Assembly (NCBI GenBank): GCA_030748805.1
Contig: JASMLG010000073.1
Location: 33,982-97,981 of the forward strand
DNA length: 64,000 nt
Direction: 5' to 3'
DNA from: Phycisphaerales bacterium
Lineage (GTDB): Bacteria; Planctomycetota; Phycisphaerae; Phycisphaerales; SM1A02
The notes beneath the pieces are model-generated. The model saw only the letters and a program-made list of their open reading frames with translations. It did no database searches and was not told the DNA's origin. This document shows, piece by piece, positions 7,548-16,529 of this stretch; positions within the stretch are counted from its first letter, which is position 1, and the number at the start of each line of letters is the position of its first letter. The translations under genes and the position numbers were made by a program.

Positions 7548-9020
7548 ATGGCTTTGACCGAAAGTTCACATTTTGATTTGATTGTTATTGGCTCCGGTCC
7601 TGGGGGGTACGTTGGTGCGATTCGTGCTGCTCAACTTGGTTTGAAGGTTGCTTGCGTCGACCGAGACAAACTTGGTGGTGTTTGTTTGAACTGGGGTTGT
7701 ATTCCATCAAAGGCACTTCTGCATGGTGCCGAAGTGTATGACGAAGCGGTGAACCATGGCAAGGAGTGGGGCATAAACATTAATGATGTCTCAGTTGATT
7801 GGGGAGCCTTTATTGGAAAGAGTAGAAAAATCACCGAGCAACTAAATGGTGGTGTTGGTTATCTATTCAAGAAAAACAACATTGAGCACATTCGCGGTCA
7901 TGCGCGAATATGCTCTGGTAACAACGGAGTAACTCCTTGTACTGTTGAAGTTCGTACACCCAATGGTGACTATTACAACGGAAATGGTGGTGAAATTGTT
8001 AAGACAATTACAGCGGATCGAATTTTAGTCGCAACAGGTGCAAAGCCCCGCGAGTTACCATTTGCTCATTTTGATGGCAAGACCATATTAAATTCATCGA
8101 ACGCAATGACTTTAGAGAAGAGGCCAGACTCACTAATCATAATTGGATCTGGTGCAATAGGAATGGAGTTTGCATACGTGTATAACTCTTTTGGAACAGA
8201 CGTAACAGTTATTGAAATGCTAGATCGAATTATCCCACTTGAAGATGAAGAAATTAGCAAATTAGCACAACGTGCATTTCAAAAACAGGGGATGTCATTT
8301 CACACAGGAGCGTCAGTTGATTCGATTGAAACAGATGACAATGGTGCAAGAGTCACTTTTAATAAAGGCGGCGAAGATACAACAATAGAAGCACAAAAGG
8401 TATTGGTGGCAATTGGAGTTGGTCCACGCTGTGATGGTCTTTTTGACGATTCGCTTGAAATTGAGTTACACCGAGGTTACATAAAAACAGATGCCAAAGA
8501 TGTTCAAGAACCAACATACAAAACAAATATTCCTGGAATTTTTGCGATCGGAGACATAATTGGTCCTCCGCTACTTGCTCATGTTGCTTCCGAGGAAGCA
8601 GTAATTTGTGTAGAAAGAATGACCGGTCACAATATTCTGGGTGTTGATTACAAAGCAATTCCAGGTTGCACATATACAAACCCCCAAATTGCGTCAATTG
8701 GAATGACGGAACAGCAAGCCAAGGACGCTGGCATTGATTACACCAAGGGTGTTTACTCATTAAAGGCGCATGGAAAAGCAATAGCCGTAGGTGCGGCAGA
8801 AGGAATAGTTAAATTGATTGCAAGTAAACCGTACGGTGAAATATTGGGAGCACACATTATTGGTCACGATGCAAGTGAACTAATAGCCGAAGTAGGTTTA
8901 GCAATTCGACTTGAAGCAACTGTTGAAGATATTATCTCGACAATGCACGCACACCCAACCATGGCTGAGTCAATTCATGAAGCAGCTCTTGGTACTGAAG
9001 ATAGAATGATTCACAATTGA
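7548..9020 (+). CDS. lpdA: Dihydrolipoyl dehydrogenase (E3)
   Basis: A 490-aa FAD enzyme that reoxidises dihydrolipoamide in 2-oxoacid dehydrogenase complexes and glycine cleavage. The FAD motif GSGPGGYVGA is near the N-terminus, the redox disulfide lies in GGVCLNWGCIPSK, the NAD-binding glycine motif is IIGSGAIGMEFAYVY, the second FAD contact is IFAIGDI, and the C-terminal active-site His-Glu pair lies in HAHPTMAESIHEAAL. The AAAGGAAGGT Shine-Dalgarno is strong. The E1/E2 genes are not in this window; lipB at 57.3 kb supplies lipoyl groups. The stop overlaps the next start by 4 nt. Confidence 0.96.
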   Translation: MALTESSHFDLIVIGSGPGGYVGAIRAAQLGLKVACVDRDKLGGVCLNWGCIPSKALLHGAEVYDEAVNHGKEWGININDVSVDWGAFIGKSRKITEQLNGGVGYLFKKNNIEHIRGHARICSGNNGVTPCTVEVRTPNGDYYNGNGGEIVKTITADRILVATGAKPRELPFAHFDGKTILNSSNAMTLEKRPDSLIIIGSGAIGMEFAYVYNSFGTDVTVIEMLDRIIPLEDEEISKLAQRAFQKQGMSFHTGASVDSIETDDNGARVTFNKGGEDTTIEAQKVLVAIGVGPRCDGLFDDSLEIELHRGYIKTDAKDVQEPTYKTNIPGIFAIGDIIGPPLLAHVASEEAVICVERMTGHNILGVDYKAIPGCTYTNPQIASIGMTEQQAKDAGIDYTKGVYSLKAHGKAIAVGAAEGIVKLIASKPYGEILGAHIIGHDASELIAEVGLAIRLEATVEDIISTMHAHPTMAESIHEAALGTEDRMIHN

Positions 9021-10234
9021 CTTACAAATATTCTGAAACAACACTTGACAACGGACTAAGAATTGTTGCAGAGAGTTCACCTGAAGCAGCAACTGCCGCT
9101 ATTGGGTTTTTTGTAAAGACGGGTGCTCGAGATGAAAGATCAACACTTATGGGAGCGAGTCATTTTCTTGAACACATGATGTTCAAGGGAACAGAAACTA
9201 TGTCTGCAGAAGAAGTTGACATTGCTTTCGACAACTTGGGTGCTCAACACAACGCGTTTACTTCTGGTGAAATGACAGCATTTTGGGGCGCTGGTTTACC
9301 AGATGTAATTGAGGATGTACACGATATTCTTGCCAATATTCTGAGACCGTCACTTCGTCAAGAGGACTTTGATGCAGAAAAAAGCGTCATCCTTGAAGAA
9401 ATCGCGATGTATGAGGACCAACCATTTTGGGTTTTGTATGAAAGTGCACTTGAGTTTTATTATGGAAATAACACGCTTGGGCACAGAGTGCTTGGAACTC
9501 CAGAAACCATAAATAAAATGACAAGGGACGAGTTGGCAAATTACTTTGTTCAACAATATAGCGCAGACAACACAATTGTTGCAATTACAGGAAATGTTGA
9601 AATTGATTCGATGGTTGATCGAATTCAAGAAAGGTGTGGTTCTTGGGAACGAACTGGAGTAACTCGTACATACGATTCAATAACTCGAAATGGTGGTAAA
9701 TTTCAAAAGGAAATAGATGAACTACAGCAGTGTTATTTAATGATGATGATGCCGAGCGCTTCATTTCAAGATAGTAAACGGCATGCAGTTGGTGCTCTTG
9801 GGTCTATTCTTGGGGGTGGCGATTGCTCACGTTTGCACTGGGCTCTTGTTGACAAGGGGATTGCGGAAGCAGCATCAGCAAGCGTGGACGCTCATGACAA
9901 ATATGGTGAACAGTTAGCGTGGGCAATTTGTCAGACAGCCGATGCAGACAATGTTTCAGAAATAATGATTAGCGAAATGGAAAAACTTTGCAAAACACTA
10001 ACTCAAAACGATTTGTCTAGAGTTGTTGCAAAAGCAGCGACTGCAGCAGCAATTGGTAGCGAAAAACCAGTCGGACGCATGCAGCGACTAGGCGGAATGT
10101 TGACCACTTGTGGTGAATATATTTCTTTGGAAGAAGAACTAAATTCAATAGAATCCTTAACAATAGATGATTTAGTGGTGTCTGCAGAAGCATTTCCCTG
10201 GTCTCCGATATTAAAGGCCTCAACTGCTGGTTAA
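9017..10234 (+). CDS. M16-family zinc peptidase (processing-peptidase-like)
   Basis: A 405-aa inverzincin. The zinc site HFLEH (HxxEH) lies near residue 52, and the third ligand region EKSVILEEIAMYEDQ follows about 70 residues later, as in active M16 subunits. A second, non-catalytic M16 half occupies the C-terminus. Such proteins degrade or process peptides; the substrate cannot be told. Translation starts at TTG 9017, giving a TTGA overlap with the lpdA stop; recO follows after 3 nt, so the three genes are one operon. Confidence 0.92.
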   Translation: MTYKYSETTLDNGLRIVAESSPEAATAAIGFFVKTGARDERSTLMGASHFLEHMMFKGTETMSAEEVDIAFDNLGAQHNAFTSGEMTAFWGAGLPDVIEDVHDILANILRPSLRQEDFDAEKSVILEEIAMYEDQPFWVLYESALEFYYGNNTLGHRVLGTPETINKMTRDELANYFVQQYSADNTIVAITGNVEIDSMVDRIQERCGSWERTGVTRTYDSITRNGGKFQKEIDELQQCYLMMMMPSASFQDSKRHAVGALGSILGGGDCSRLHWALVDKGIAEAASASVDAHDKYGEQLAWAICQTADADNVSEIMISEMEKLCKTLTQNDLSRVVAKAATAAAIGSEKPVGRMQRLGGMLTTCGEYISLEEELNSIESLTIDDLVVSAEAFPWSPILKASTAG

Positions 10235-10237
10235 CTT

Positions 10238-10945
10238 ATGGCGGTGTTTTCTGACAGTGCGATTTGTTTACGTTGTTGGGACTTCTCAGAAACTAGCCAA
10301 ACGGTTTGTCTGTTAACAAAAGAAAATGGTTTAATTCGTGGTCTTGCCAAGGGGTCAAAACGAGATAATGGTTCTTTTTCTGGTGGTTTCGATCCACTTA
10401 CTAGGGGTAATGTTGTTGCAAGAACAAAACGAAGTAGTGATCTTGCAACATTAACCGAATGGCAACTCGATCATGTTTGGTGGTCAGCAAGAAAAGATTT
10501 ACAAATAAACCAGTGTGCAATATATATGCTTGACATAATTTTTAGGATGATTACTGACCAGGACCCACACACAAACATTTACGAAACACTTTTAACCACA
10601 CTAGACAGAATAGAAAGAGGCCACGATTATGATTGGTCGCTTCTTCGCTTCCAATGGTCGCTGCTGGTTGAAACTGGATATCAACCAAAATTAGAGACCG
10701 TTTGTGAAACGGAGCAAATCGTTGCGTTTAGTTCAAAAGAGGGAGGGGTAGTAAAGGACACAGGAGAAATTGACAGAGTGCGAGTTCGTAAGGAGACGAT
10801 TGAGATACTTCGAACGTTATTAGATGACAGGCCAAATCAACCTGCTGAGCCAGAGGTTTTAAATAGAGCAAATCGCCTTCTGGCACATTACATACGCGAC
10901 ATAATCGGAAAAGACACCGCTGCCATGCGATGGATGTGGAATTAA
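10238..10945 (+). CDS. recO: DNA repair protein RecO
   Basis: RecO anneals ssDNA and helps load RecA with RecR in gap repair. The 235-aa protein has the N-terminal OB-fold pattern (CLRCWDFSETSQTVCLLTKENGLIRGLAKGSKR split across strands, with the usual GLxRGLAKGxxR element) and a helical C-terminal domain. The C-terminal zinc Cys cluster found in many RecOs is absent, as in E. coli RecO. It is the last gene of the lpdA-M16-recO operon and is followed by the repeat region upstream of parA. Confidence 0.85.
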   Translation: MAVFSDSAICLRCWDFSETSQTVCLLTKENGLIRGLAKGSKRDNGSFSGGFDPLTRGNVVARTKRSSDLATLTEWQLDHVWWSARKDLQINQCAIYMLDIIFRMITDQDPHTNIYETLLTTLDRIERGHDYDWSLLRFQWSLLVETGYQPKLETVCETEQIVAFSSKEGGVVKDTGEIDRVRVRKETIEILRTLLDDRPNQPAEPEVLNRANRLLAHYIRDIIGKDTAAMRWMWN

Positions 10946-10973
10946 TTGGCTCCAATCTTTATTAACAGTTTTT

Positions 10974-11159
10974 TCTGGAAAAGGACAGCGGGTGTAAAAA
11001 AGGACCGCGGGTCATTTTTTTTCTGGTTCTGGAAAAGGATCGCGGGTGTGGAAAAGGACCGCTGGTCATTTAATGTGCAGGTTTAGTTGCGTTCTGGAAA
11101 AGGACCGCGGGTGTGGAAAAGGACAGCGGGTCATTTTTTGTGCGGATTTCGTAGCGTGA
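10974..11159. repeat. Three paired GGACCGCGGGT repeats upstream of parA
   Basis: The stretch 10946-11252 holds no convincing gene. It has three copies of a TCTGGAAAAGGAC... unit starting at 10974, 11028 and 11093. Each unit contains two GGACNGCGGGT-like motifs, at 10983/11002, 11037/11056 and 11102/11121, always exactly 19 bp apart, about two helical turns. Units end in GTCATTT; the last two add a TGYRGRTTT..GT.GCGT tail. A protein-binding operator or a dispersed repeat element are both possible. The same motif recurs beside ftsK at 53.1-53.2 kb. Confidence 0.85.
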
Positions 11160-11240
11160 CTTTCCGGGTGTCTTCTTAATTGGCACTTTGGGTAATTAAT
11201 GGTGAGATGTAGGATTTCTACAGTCGCTTTTGTGTTTAGT

Positions 11241-11246
11241 TATACT
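11241..11246 (+). promoter_or_regulatory. -10 element TATACT for parA
   Basis: Near-consensus -10 ending 6 nt before GTG 11253, with no Shine-Dalgarno; supports the shorter ParA start and a leaderless mRNA. It lies about 100 bp downstream of the last GGACNGCGGGT copy. Confidence 0.6.
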
Positions 11247-11252
11247 GACAGT

Positions 11253-12134
11253 GTGAGAAACACGAGAATCATTTCATTATTAAACCAGAAGGGCGGGGTT
11301 GGGAAAACCACGACGACAGTGAACCTTGCTGCGGGAATCGCGAAAGAGAAAAACGAATCTGGAATGTTAAACAATGTTCTTGTCATTGATCTCGACCCTC
11401 AGACCCATCTTGGATTGCATTTTGGAGTTGATGATGCAGCAGTATCTGTCTACGACTTGTTAATGGATGAATCGGTGAATGTAGTTGATACGATTGTTTC
11501 AGCTCGCGACAACATTGATCTTATTACAAGTGAAGTTGATCTAGCTGCTGCGGAATCGGAACTTGCATCAAAAACTGATAGGCACGATTTACTTGCAAAA
11601 AAACTTGCACCAATAATCGATACTTACGATTACATTTTGATTGATTGTCCACCGAGTTTGGGCTTACTAACCATAAACGCACTTGCTGCATCAAAGGAAT
11701 TAATAGTTCCAATGCAAACCCATTTCCTAGCTCTGCAAGGTGTTAGCCGCCTATTTGAAACAGTGCAAATGCTAGTTGGCGGATTGAATCCAGAACTTGC
11801 TGTTTCTGGCATAGTCCTTTGTATGCACGAAAAGAACACAAAACTAGCACGTGAAGTTGTTGATGATTTAACTGAATTTTTTGAATCGTCAAGAGAAACC
11901 CAAGTTCCATGGAAAAACTGCGTAATTTTCGACCCTCCAATTCGCAGATGTGTAAAACTTGCAGAGGCACCAAGTTTTGGACAAACAATTTTTGATTACC
12001 AGCCAGATTGTGCTGGCGCAAAGGACTATAAGAAACTTTCAGAAAGTGTAATTAGAGTAAATCAATCAGTTGAAATTGAAGTGATTACTGTAAAGGAAGA
12101 ACTTCCAAGCGAAGCAGTAAATGAGCCCGCATGA
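11253..12134 (+). CDS. parA: ParA/Soj-type chromosome-partitioning ATPase
   Basis: A 293-aa deviant Walker ATPase. It begins with RIISLLNQKGGVGKTTTTVNLA (deviant Walker A with the signature Lys), followed by VIDLDPQ (A'), and ILIDCPPSLGLLT (Walker B). These are typical of Soj/ParA, which binds the nucleoid and moves ParB-parS complexes. GTG 11253 is chosen because TATACT precedes it by 6 nt and the KGGVGKT motif then lies near residue 14 as usual; an in-frame ATG at 11199 gives 18 extra residues of unlikely sequence. It is separated from parB by about 11 kb. The C-terminal tail overlaps the vanZ-like gene by 14 nt. Confidence 0.9.
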   Translation: MRNTRIISLLNQKGGVGKTTTTVNLAAGIAKEKNESGMLNNVLVIDLDPQTHLGLHFGVDDAAVSVYDLLMDESVNVVDTIVSARDNIDLITSEVDLAAAESELASKTDRHDLLAKKLAPIIDTYDYILIDCPPSLGLLTINALAASKELIVPMQTHFLALQGVSRLFETVQMLVGGLNPELAVSGIVLCMHEKNTKLAREVVDDLTEFFESSRETQVPWKNCVIFDPPIRRCVKLAEAPSFGQTIFDYQPDCAGAKDYKKLSESVIRVNQSVEIEVITVKEELPSEAVNEPA

Positions 12135-12873
12135 TTTAACCATTCGTCATTGGCGAATTGTATTTGTGTTATGGCTGCTATTACTGACCGTTGCAACACA
12201 CTTCCCGCAAGCGGCACCTAGTGGCAACCCTGTTTTTGAAACCCCAGACAAAATGCTTCACTTCATTTGTTTTGGGCTGCTTGGATTCATTTTTATGTGC
12301 GCAAGATGGTTTCGTACACCGTTTATTTGTTTTGTAACAATTGCTCTATGGGCGCTTATAGATGAAATTACACAAGATTTACTTCCGCTCAATAGACCAT
12401 TTAGTTATGCAGATTTGATTGCCGGCGACTTGGGAATAATGTCATTCTTGTTTTGGTCTGGAGCACTCTCAAAGGACTCAACTATCAAAATTAGAGAGTC
12501 AGTCGAAAGAACCCTATCAACGACTAAGAACTGGTTTACAATTTTATTTATTAGTTTTGTAGTTGGCGTTGTATCCATGGTATTGTTTTGGTTTTCGTTT
12601 AAAACTATCTTAGGCAAGCAATATTCCTCAGCTTCTTTCTTTGTCTCGATTCTTGTTACTACTGGATGTGTCCTGTGGTTTTTTGTGGCAAATGGCGGAT
12701 TACAGGAAACGGCAGCGCGACTCATAAAAAGTATGCTTCAAGCTGTTCTTGTGACGATTGTGATTGCAGCAATGATTGGAATTACCGTCTCTTATACACA
12801 GCTTGATCCATGGGTTGCTGTTCTTGCTGCGGTTGTAGTTTGCCTGCGTTTCGTTTGGAACCGAGCAACATGA
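12121..12873 (+). CDS. VanZ-family membrane protein
   Basis: A 250-aa integral membrane protein. The N-terminal half matches the VanZ-like pattern: a first helix (IVFVLWLLLLTVATHFP), then PDKMLHFICFGLLGFIF, an IDEITQDLLPLNRPFSYADLIAGDLGI-type block (split here) containing the conserved E, Q and D-x-x-A-N/G-x-x-G features, and further membrane helices. The second half has three or four more helices not recognised. VanZ-like proteins are linked to glycopeptide tolerance or envelope functions, but the role is mostly unknown. It overlaps parA upstream and murJ downstream (ATGA). Confidence 0.75.
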   Translation: MSPHDLTIRHWRIVFVLWLLLLTVATHFPQAAPSGNPVFETPDKMLHFICFGLLGFIFMCARWFRTPFICFVTIALWALIDEITQDLLPLNRPFSYADLIAGDLGIMSFLFWSGALSKDSTIKIRESVERTLSTTKNWFTILFISFVVGVVSMVLFWFSFKTILGKQYSSASFFVSILVTTGCVLWFFVANGGLQETAARLIKSMLQAVLVTIVIAAMIGITVSYTQLDPWVAVLAAVVVCLRFVWNRAT

Positions 12874-14438
12874 AATTAAAAGATAACCTAGAAAGAAACA
12901 CAAGGACAAACAGTTTACTTACTTTAGTTAGCCGATTTATGGGCTTATTACGAGACGGAGCAATATCGCGACTCTTTGGTACAGGACCGATGTCTTCTGC
13001 GTTCTACTTTGCGTTTTTAATACCTAATTTGTTTCGGCGGCTTTTTGGCGAAGGTGCGCTTGCTGCTGCCTTTCTTCCAAGTTATACAAAATTGCAAATG
13101 CAAGATCCTCAACTTGCAAAAGCGTTTGCAACATTAACCACTTCAAAACTGGTAACTCTTCTGGGTTTAATAACAATAATTGCTGAATTGCTTTTGTGGG
13201 CTATTGTCTCATCTCAATCAGAGCCAAGCGTATCACTTAAATTAACGATGGTGATGTTGCCATACATGCCGCTAGTTTGCCTAGTTGCAGTGTTCGGGGC
13301 GATGTTACACGTACACGATAGATTTGGTCCCACTGCGGCTGCTCCAATTATTTTAAACGGGTTCATGATTATCTCGGCATTTGGACTTGTTGGATTGTTT
13401 GATAACCCATTTAATCACATGATTTTGATAGGGATTTCAGTTGTCCTTGCTGGAGTTGTTCAGGTTACTTGGTCACTTCTTGCACTTAGGAAGTTTGGTT
13501 GGTTTACAACAGATACCAAAATTGCAAGTGGTGAACTGAAAATAATGATGCGTCGAATGCTTCCTATGATTCTTGGCCTTGGAACTCTACAAATAAATAC
13601 TTTGCTAGATGGATTGGTTGCAAACTGGACAAACCTTTTTGGCAAGTCATTCTTTTTTGGTTTGCAATACCCACTTGGCGATGGAGCAATGGCTTCTATT
13701 ACATGGGCTCAACGCCTATATCAATTTCCGCTTGGTGTCTTTGGAATTGCAGTTGCAACAGCAATTTACCCCTTACTTGCAAAACAGACAAAAAATCAGG
13801 CATCATTTACATCTACGATTCAACGAGGTTTACGACTGGTCGTTTATGTTGGTTTACCTGCAAGTGCAGGTTTGATTTTAGTAAGAGATCCACTTTCAGC
13901 AGTTATTTTTCAAGGGGCAAACTTTACTAGCGAAGATGCTATGAAGGTAGGTGCTATTTTGCTGGGATATGCTCCAGCAGTATGGGCATATTCTATGGTG
14001 CATATTTTAAATAGAGGGCTTTATGCAAAAGATGATGTGATGACTGCAGTTCGAATCTCAATGTTTTGTGTTGTTATAAATTTTGTTCTGAATGTGCTAC
14101 TAATTTGGACACCACTTAAAACATCTGGGCTTGCTTGGTCAACTGCAATTTGCGGAGTAATACAAGCATGCATATTAATATTTGTGATTAATAAGCATGT
14201 TAAGCAACCAGTAAATTCAGAGGTTGTCCGATCTTGGCTCTCAACATCATTATTGACCGTTGTTATGAGTGGTTTTGTGGCTTATTTGATAAATCAAATG
14301 TGGAACCCGCTTGACGAATGGTGGGACTCGCTTTTGACCCTTTCCTTGTCAGTTTTAACTGGCATGATAATTATGGTTGCGGGTAGTTGGTTTCTTAAAA
14401 AACCAGAGTTGCTCTGGGTTCTCGGACGCAACCGTTGA
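12870..14438 (+). CDS. murJ: Lipid II flippase MurJ (MviN)
   Basis: A 522-aa polytopic protein of the MOP superfamily that flips lipid II for peptidoglycan synthesis. Family features: TLVSRFMGLLRDGAISRLFG near the N-terminus, FLIPNLFRRLFGEGALAAAFLPSY, a large set of about 14 hydrophobic helices, and LYQFPLGVFGIAVATAIYPLLA. The ATG at 12870 overlaps the vanZ-like stop (ATGA), so coupled translation is likely; the frame is open upstream but the extra residues are Cys-rich noise. Notable for Planctomycetota, where peptidoglycan was long debated, although its presence is now well supported. Confidence 0.95.
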   Translation: MKLKDNLERNTRTNSLLTLVSRFMGLLRDGAISRLFGTGPMSSAFYFAFLIPNLFRRLFGEGALAAAFLPSYTKLQMQDPQLAKAFATLTTSKLVTLLGLITIIAELLLWAIVSSQSEPSVSLKLTMVMLPYMPLVCLVAVFGAMLHVHDRFGPTAAAPIILNGFMIISAFGLVGLFDNPFNHMILIGISVVLAGVVQVTWSLLALRKFGWFTTDTKIASGELKIMMRRMLPMILGLGTLQINTLLDGLVANWTNLFGKSFFFGLQYPLGDGAMASITWAQRLYQFPLGVFGIAVATAIYPLLAKQTKNQASFTSTIQRGLRLVVYVGLPASAGLILVRDPLSAVIFQGANFTSEDAMKVGAILLGYAPAVWAYSMVHILNRGLYAKDDVMTAVRISMFCVVINFVLNVLLIWTPLKTSGLAWSTAICGVIQACILIFVINKHVKQPVNSEVVRSWLSTSLLTVVMSGFVAYLINQMWNPLDEWWDSLLTLSLSVLTGMIIMVAGSWFLKKPELLWVLGRNR

Positions 14439-14589
14439 TTATGAGTATTATTTGAACTTCAAATCTGTAACTTCAGTATAAACGAGAAGAGATTTTCTCC
14501 AAAGAGCGCTAAATGCGGATTTTGGACTCTGAAAATGCCGATTGTGTGATTTGAGGATTCATAAAAACCGATAGAGAGTTGACATCAAT

Positions 14590-15153
14590 ATGGAATCAAA
14601 AGAGAAAAACCAAGATTTTCAGAATCGCACTACAGCAATGGAAAAGGATCCGCCAAAGAGGAGAACTGCTTGGCCAATTGTTCAGTTGTTTCTTCGTGTT
14701 CTTTGGGGTACTTTTGGCCGGCTTCTTTGGACAATGTTTCCGTTCTGCAGATCGTTCATATTAAGATTGTTTGGAGCCACTGTTGGTAAAAATTGCACAT
14801 TTGCGAGAACCGTTCAAGTCACAATTCCATGGAATCTTGTAATTGGCAATAATTGCCATTTCGCAGATTACAGCATTTTGTATGCGCTTGGTCTTATTAC
14901 GATTGGCGATGGAGTTCGAGTTGACATAAGGGCGCACCTTTGCGCCGGTTCTCATGACATGAAAGATACGACATTCCCACTAATCCGTCCACCGATTACC
15001 ATTGGCAGCGGTTCTTATATTGGTGTCGATTCTTATATTGCTCCGAATGTCACACTTGGACCTAACGTTATTGTTCATCCTCGCGCAAGTGTATATAGAA
15101 ATTACGCTGACTCAGTAGAACTTCAAGGTAATCCCGCAAAGGTAATCGAGTGA
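14590..15153 (+). CDS. Hexapeptide acyltransferase, WcaF-like
   Basis: A 187-aa left-handed beta-helix (LbH) O-acetyltransferase. A membrane-associated N-terminal segment (WPIVQLFLRVLWGTFGRLLW) is followed by hexapeptide repeats (IPWNLVIGNNCHFADYSILYALGLITIGDG split) and the catalytic CAGSHD motif whose His deprotonates the acceptor hydroxyl. The C-terminus ends with the usual GNPAKVI. It probably acetylates a sugar of a surface polysaccharide. First gene of a three-gene operon, overlapping the fusion gene by 4 nt (GTGA). No promoter or strong Shine-Dalgarno was identified. Confidence 0.9.
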   Translation: MESKEKNQDFQNRTTAMEKDPPKRRTAWPIVQLFLRVLWGTFGRLLWTMFPFCRSFILRLFGATVGKNCTFARTVQVTIPWNLVIGNNCHFADYSILYALGLITIGDGVRVDIRAHLCAGSHDMKDTTFPLIRPPITIGSGSYIGVDSYIAPNVTLGPNVIVHPRASVYRNYADSVELQGNPAKVIE

Positions 15154-16529
15154 CACAAATGCGGCAGTTTATTTGGAATTATATTGGTAAGCCAATTTTT
15201 TTTCTGACACCACACAACGCTTATTTGTACAGAAGAATTGTTTTAAGATTGTTTGGAATGAAATGTGGAAGAAACGTTCGCATTCGTAGGAGCGTTAAAA
15301 TCAACAAGCCATGGAATGTTACCGTGGGTGATTTGGTTATCTTTGGTGATGGTGTAATTGTACGTGCTGAAGAATCAATTTACATCGGAGTAAGATCTTC
15401 AATAAGTCAATATGTAATGCTTCTTACAGTTTGCGGAGATTGCAAGACCGGTGGAAAAACTAATCGAAGAGGAAAAATAATAATCGAAGATGATTGTTGG
15501 GTAGCAACCGATACAGTAGTAATGCCAAGTTCATTCATTGAACAAGGTGTTGTGGTTGGAGCAAGAGGGGTTGTTGACGGAAAACTTCCAAAATGGAAAA
15601 TATGCACTGGTGAACCAGCAGTAGCAAGAGCAGAACGCGTCCTTTACATTCATGAGAAAGTTGCTCCTAGGCCTGGGCATTTATCAAACATCGAAGTAAT
15701 CATTCCTGTTCGAAATGAAGAAGTGAATCTTCCTTATACTTTGGCAAGCGTTATTCAGTGGGCAGATAAGGTTTGGGTTGTTGACTCTGAATCTACTGAC
15801 AAAACACACGAAATCGCTAGTAATGCAGGAGCAGAGGTTGTAGTACAGCCATGGCTTGGTTATGCAAAGCAAAAGAACTGGGCAGTAAACAATCTAGACA
15901 TACAATCTGACTGGGTGTTTTTTCTTGACGCGGACGAAACGATTCTCCCAAAACTTCGAGACGAGATTTGCGAAATAGCTTCCCAGCCGGTTAATGAAAC
16001 AAACTACTCCGCGTTTAATGTAAATCGATATTTTGTATTTCTAGGAAAACGCATCCGACATTGTGGGTATTTTCCAAGTTGGAACGTTCGTTTTTTCAAG
16101 CGCGGAAAAGCCATATACGAAGACCGAGATGTGCATGAGCACATGCTTGTTGAAGGAAAAATAGGAAAACTGCGGGGTTTAATGGAGCATAATGATCGGC
16201 GGGGACTTGAGTGTTACTTAGATAAGCACAATAAATATTCAACTTTAGAAGCAAGGGAAATTGTTTCTAAACCGAAAAAGAACGAAAATACAATTGAACC
16301 AAAATTGTTTGGAAATGTTCAAGAGCGAAGACGATGGGTTAAACATTTTATTTATCCTTGGTTGCCGGGGAAGTGGCTTTTTAGATTTATTTGGATGTAC
16401 GGAATACGTTTGGGATTTTTAGATGGTCTAACTGGTTTGCGTTTTTGCCTATTTATTTCAACTTACGAAATATTCATTTCTTTGAAAATGATTGAAATTA
16501 AAAAAGGTCTATCTAATCATGATGGATGA
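15150..16529 (+). CDS. Fusion: hexapeptide acyltransferase-like domain plus family-2 glycosyltransferase (WaaE-like)
   Basis: A 459-aa two-domain protein. Residues 1 to about 165 form an LbH acyltransferase-like domain similar to its two neighbours (LRLFGMKCGRNVRIRRSV, PWNVTVGD, IIEDDCWVATDTVV). Residues from about 180 are a GT2 enzyme with the nucleotide-sugar fold (EVIIPVRNEEVNLP, VVDSESTDKT), the metal-binding FLDADE and the WaaE/LpsE-like block HCGYFPSWNVRFFKRG..DRDVHEHM. In the acyltransferase domain the catalytic S/T-H-D triplet seen in both neighbours is replaced (LTVCGDC), so it may be inactive or a scaffold. The start is GTG, overlapping the previous stop. Confidence 0.88.
   Translation: MTQMRQFIWNYIGKPIFFLTPHNAYLYRRIVLRLFGMKCGRNVRIRRSVKINKPWNVTVGDLVIFGDGVIVRAEESIYIGVRSSISQYVMLLTVCGDCKTGGKTNRRGKIIIEDDCWVATDTVVMPSSFIEQGVVVGARGVVDGKLPKWKICTGEPAVARAERVLYIHEKVAPRPGHLSNIEVIIPVRNEEVNLPYTLASVIQWADKVWVVDSESTDKTHEIASNAGAEVVVQPWLGYAKQKNWAVNNLDIQSDWVFFLDADETILPKLRDEICEIASQPVNETNYSAFNVNRYFVFLGKRIRHCGYFPSWNVRFFKRGKAIYEDRDVHEHMLVEGKIGKLRGLMEHNDRRGLECYLDKHNKYSTLEAREIVSKPKKNENTIEPKLFGNVQERRRWVKHFIYPWLPGKWLFRFIWMYGIRLGFLDGLTGLRFCLFISTYEIFISLKMIEIKKGLSNHDG

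Noticed and set aside
10946..11252. Intrinsic terminators in the parA upstream repeats
   Set aside because: GGACCGCGGGTC is only weakly self-complementary; T-runs occur, but no stable long stem precedes them on the plus strand.
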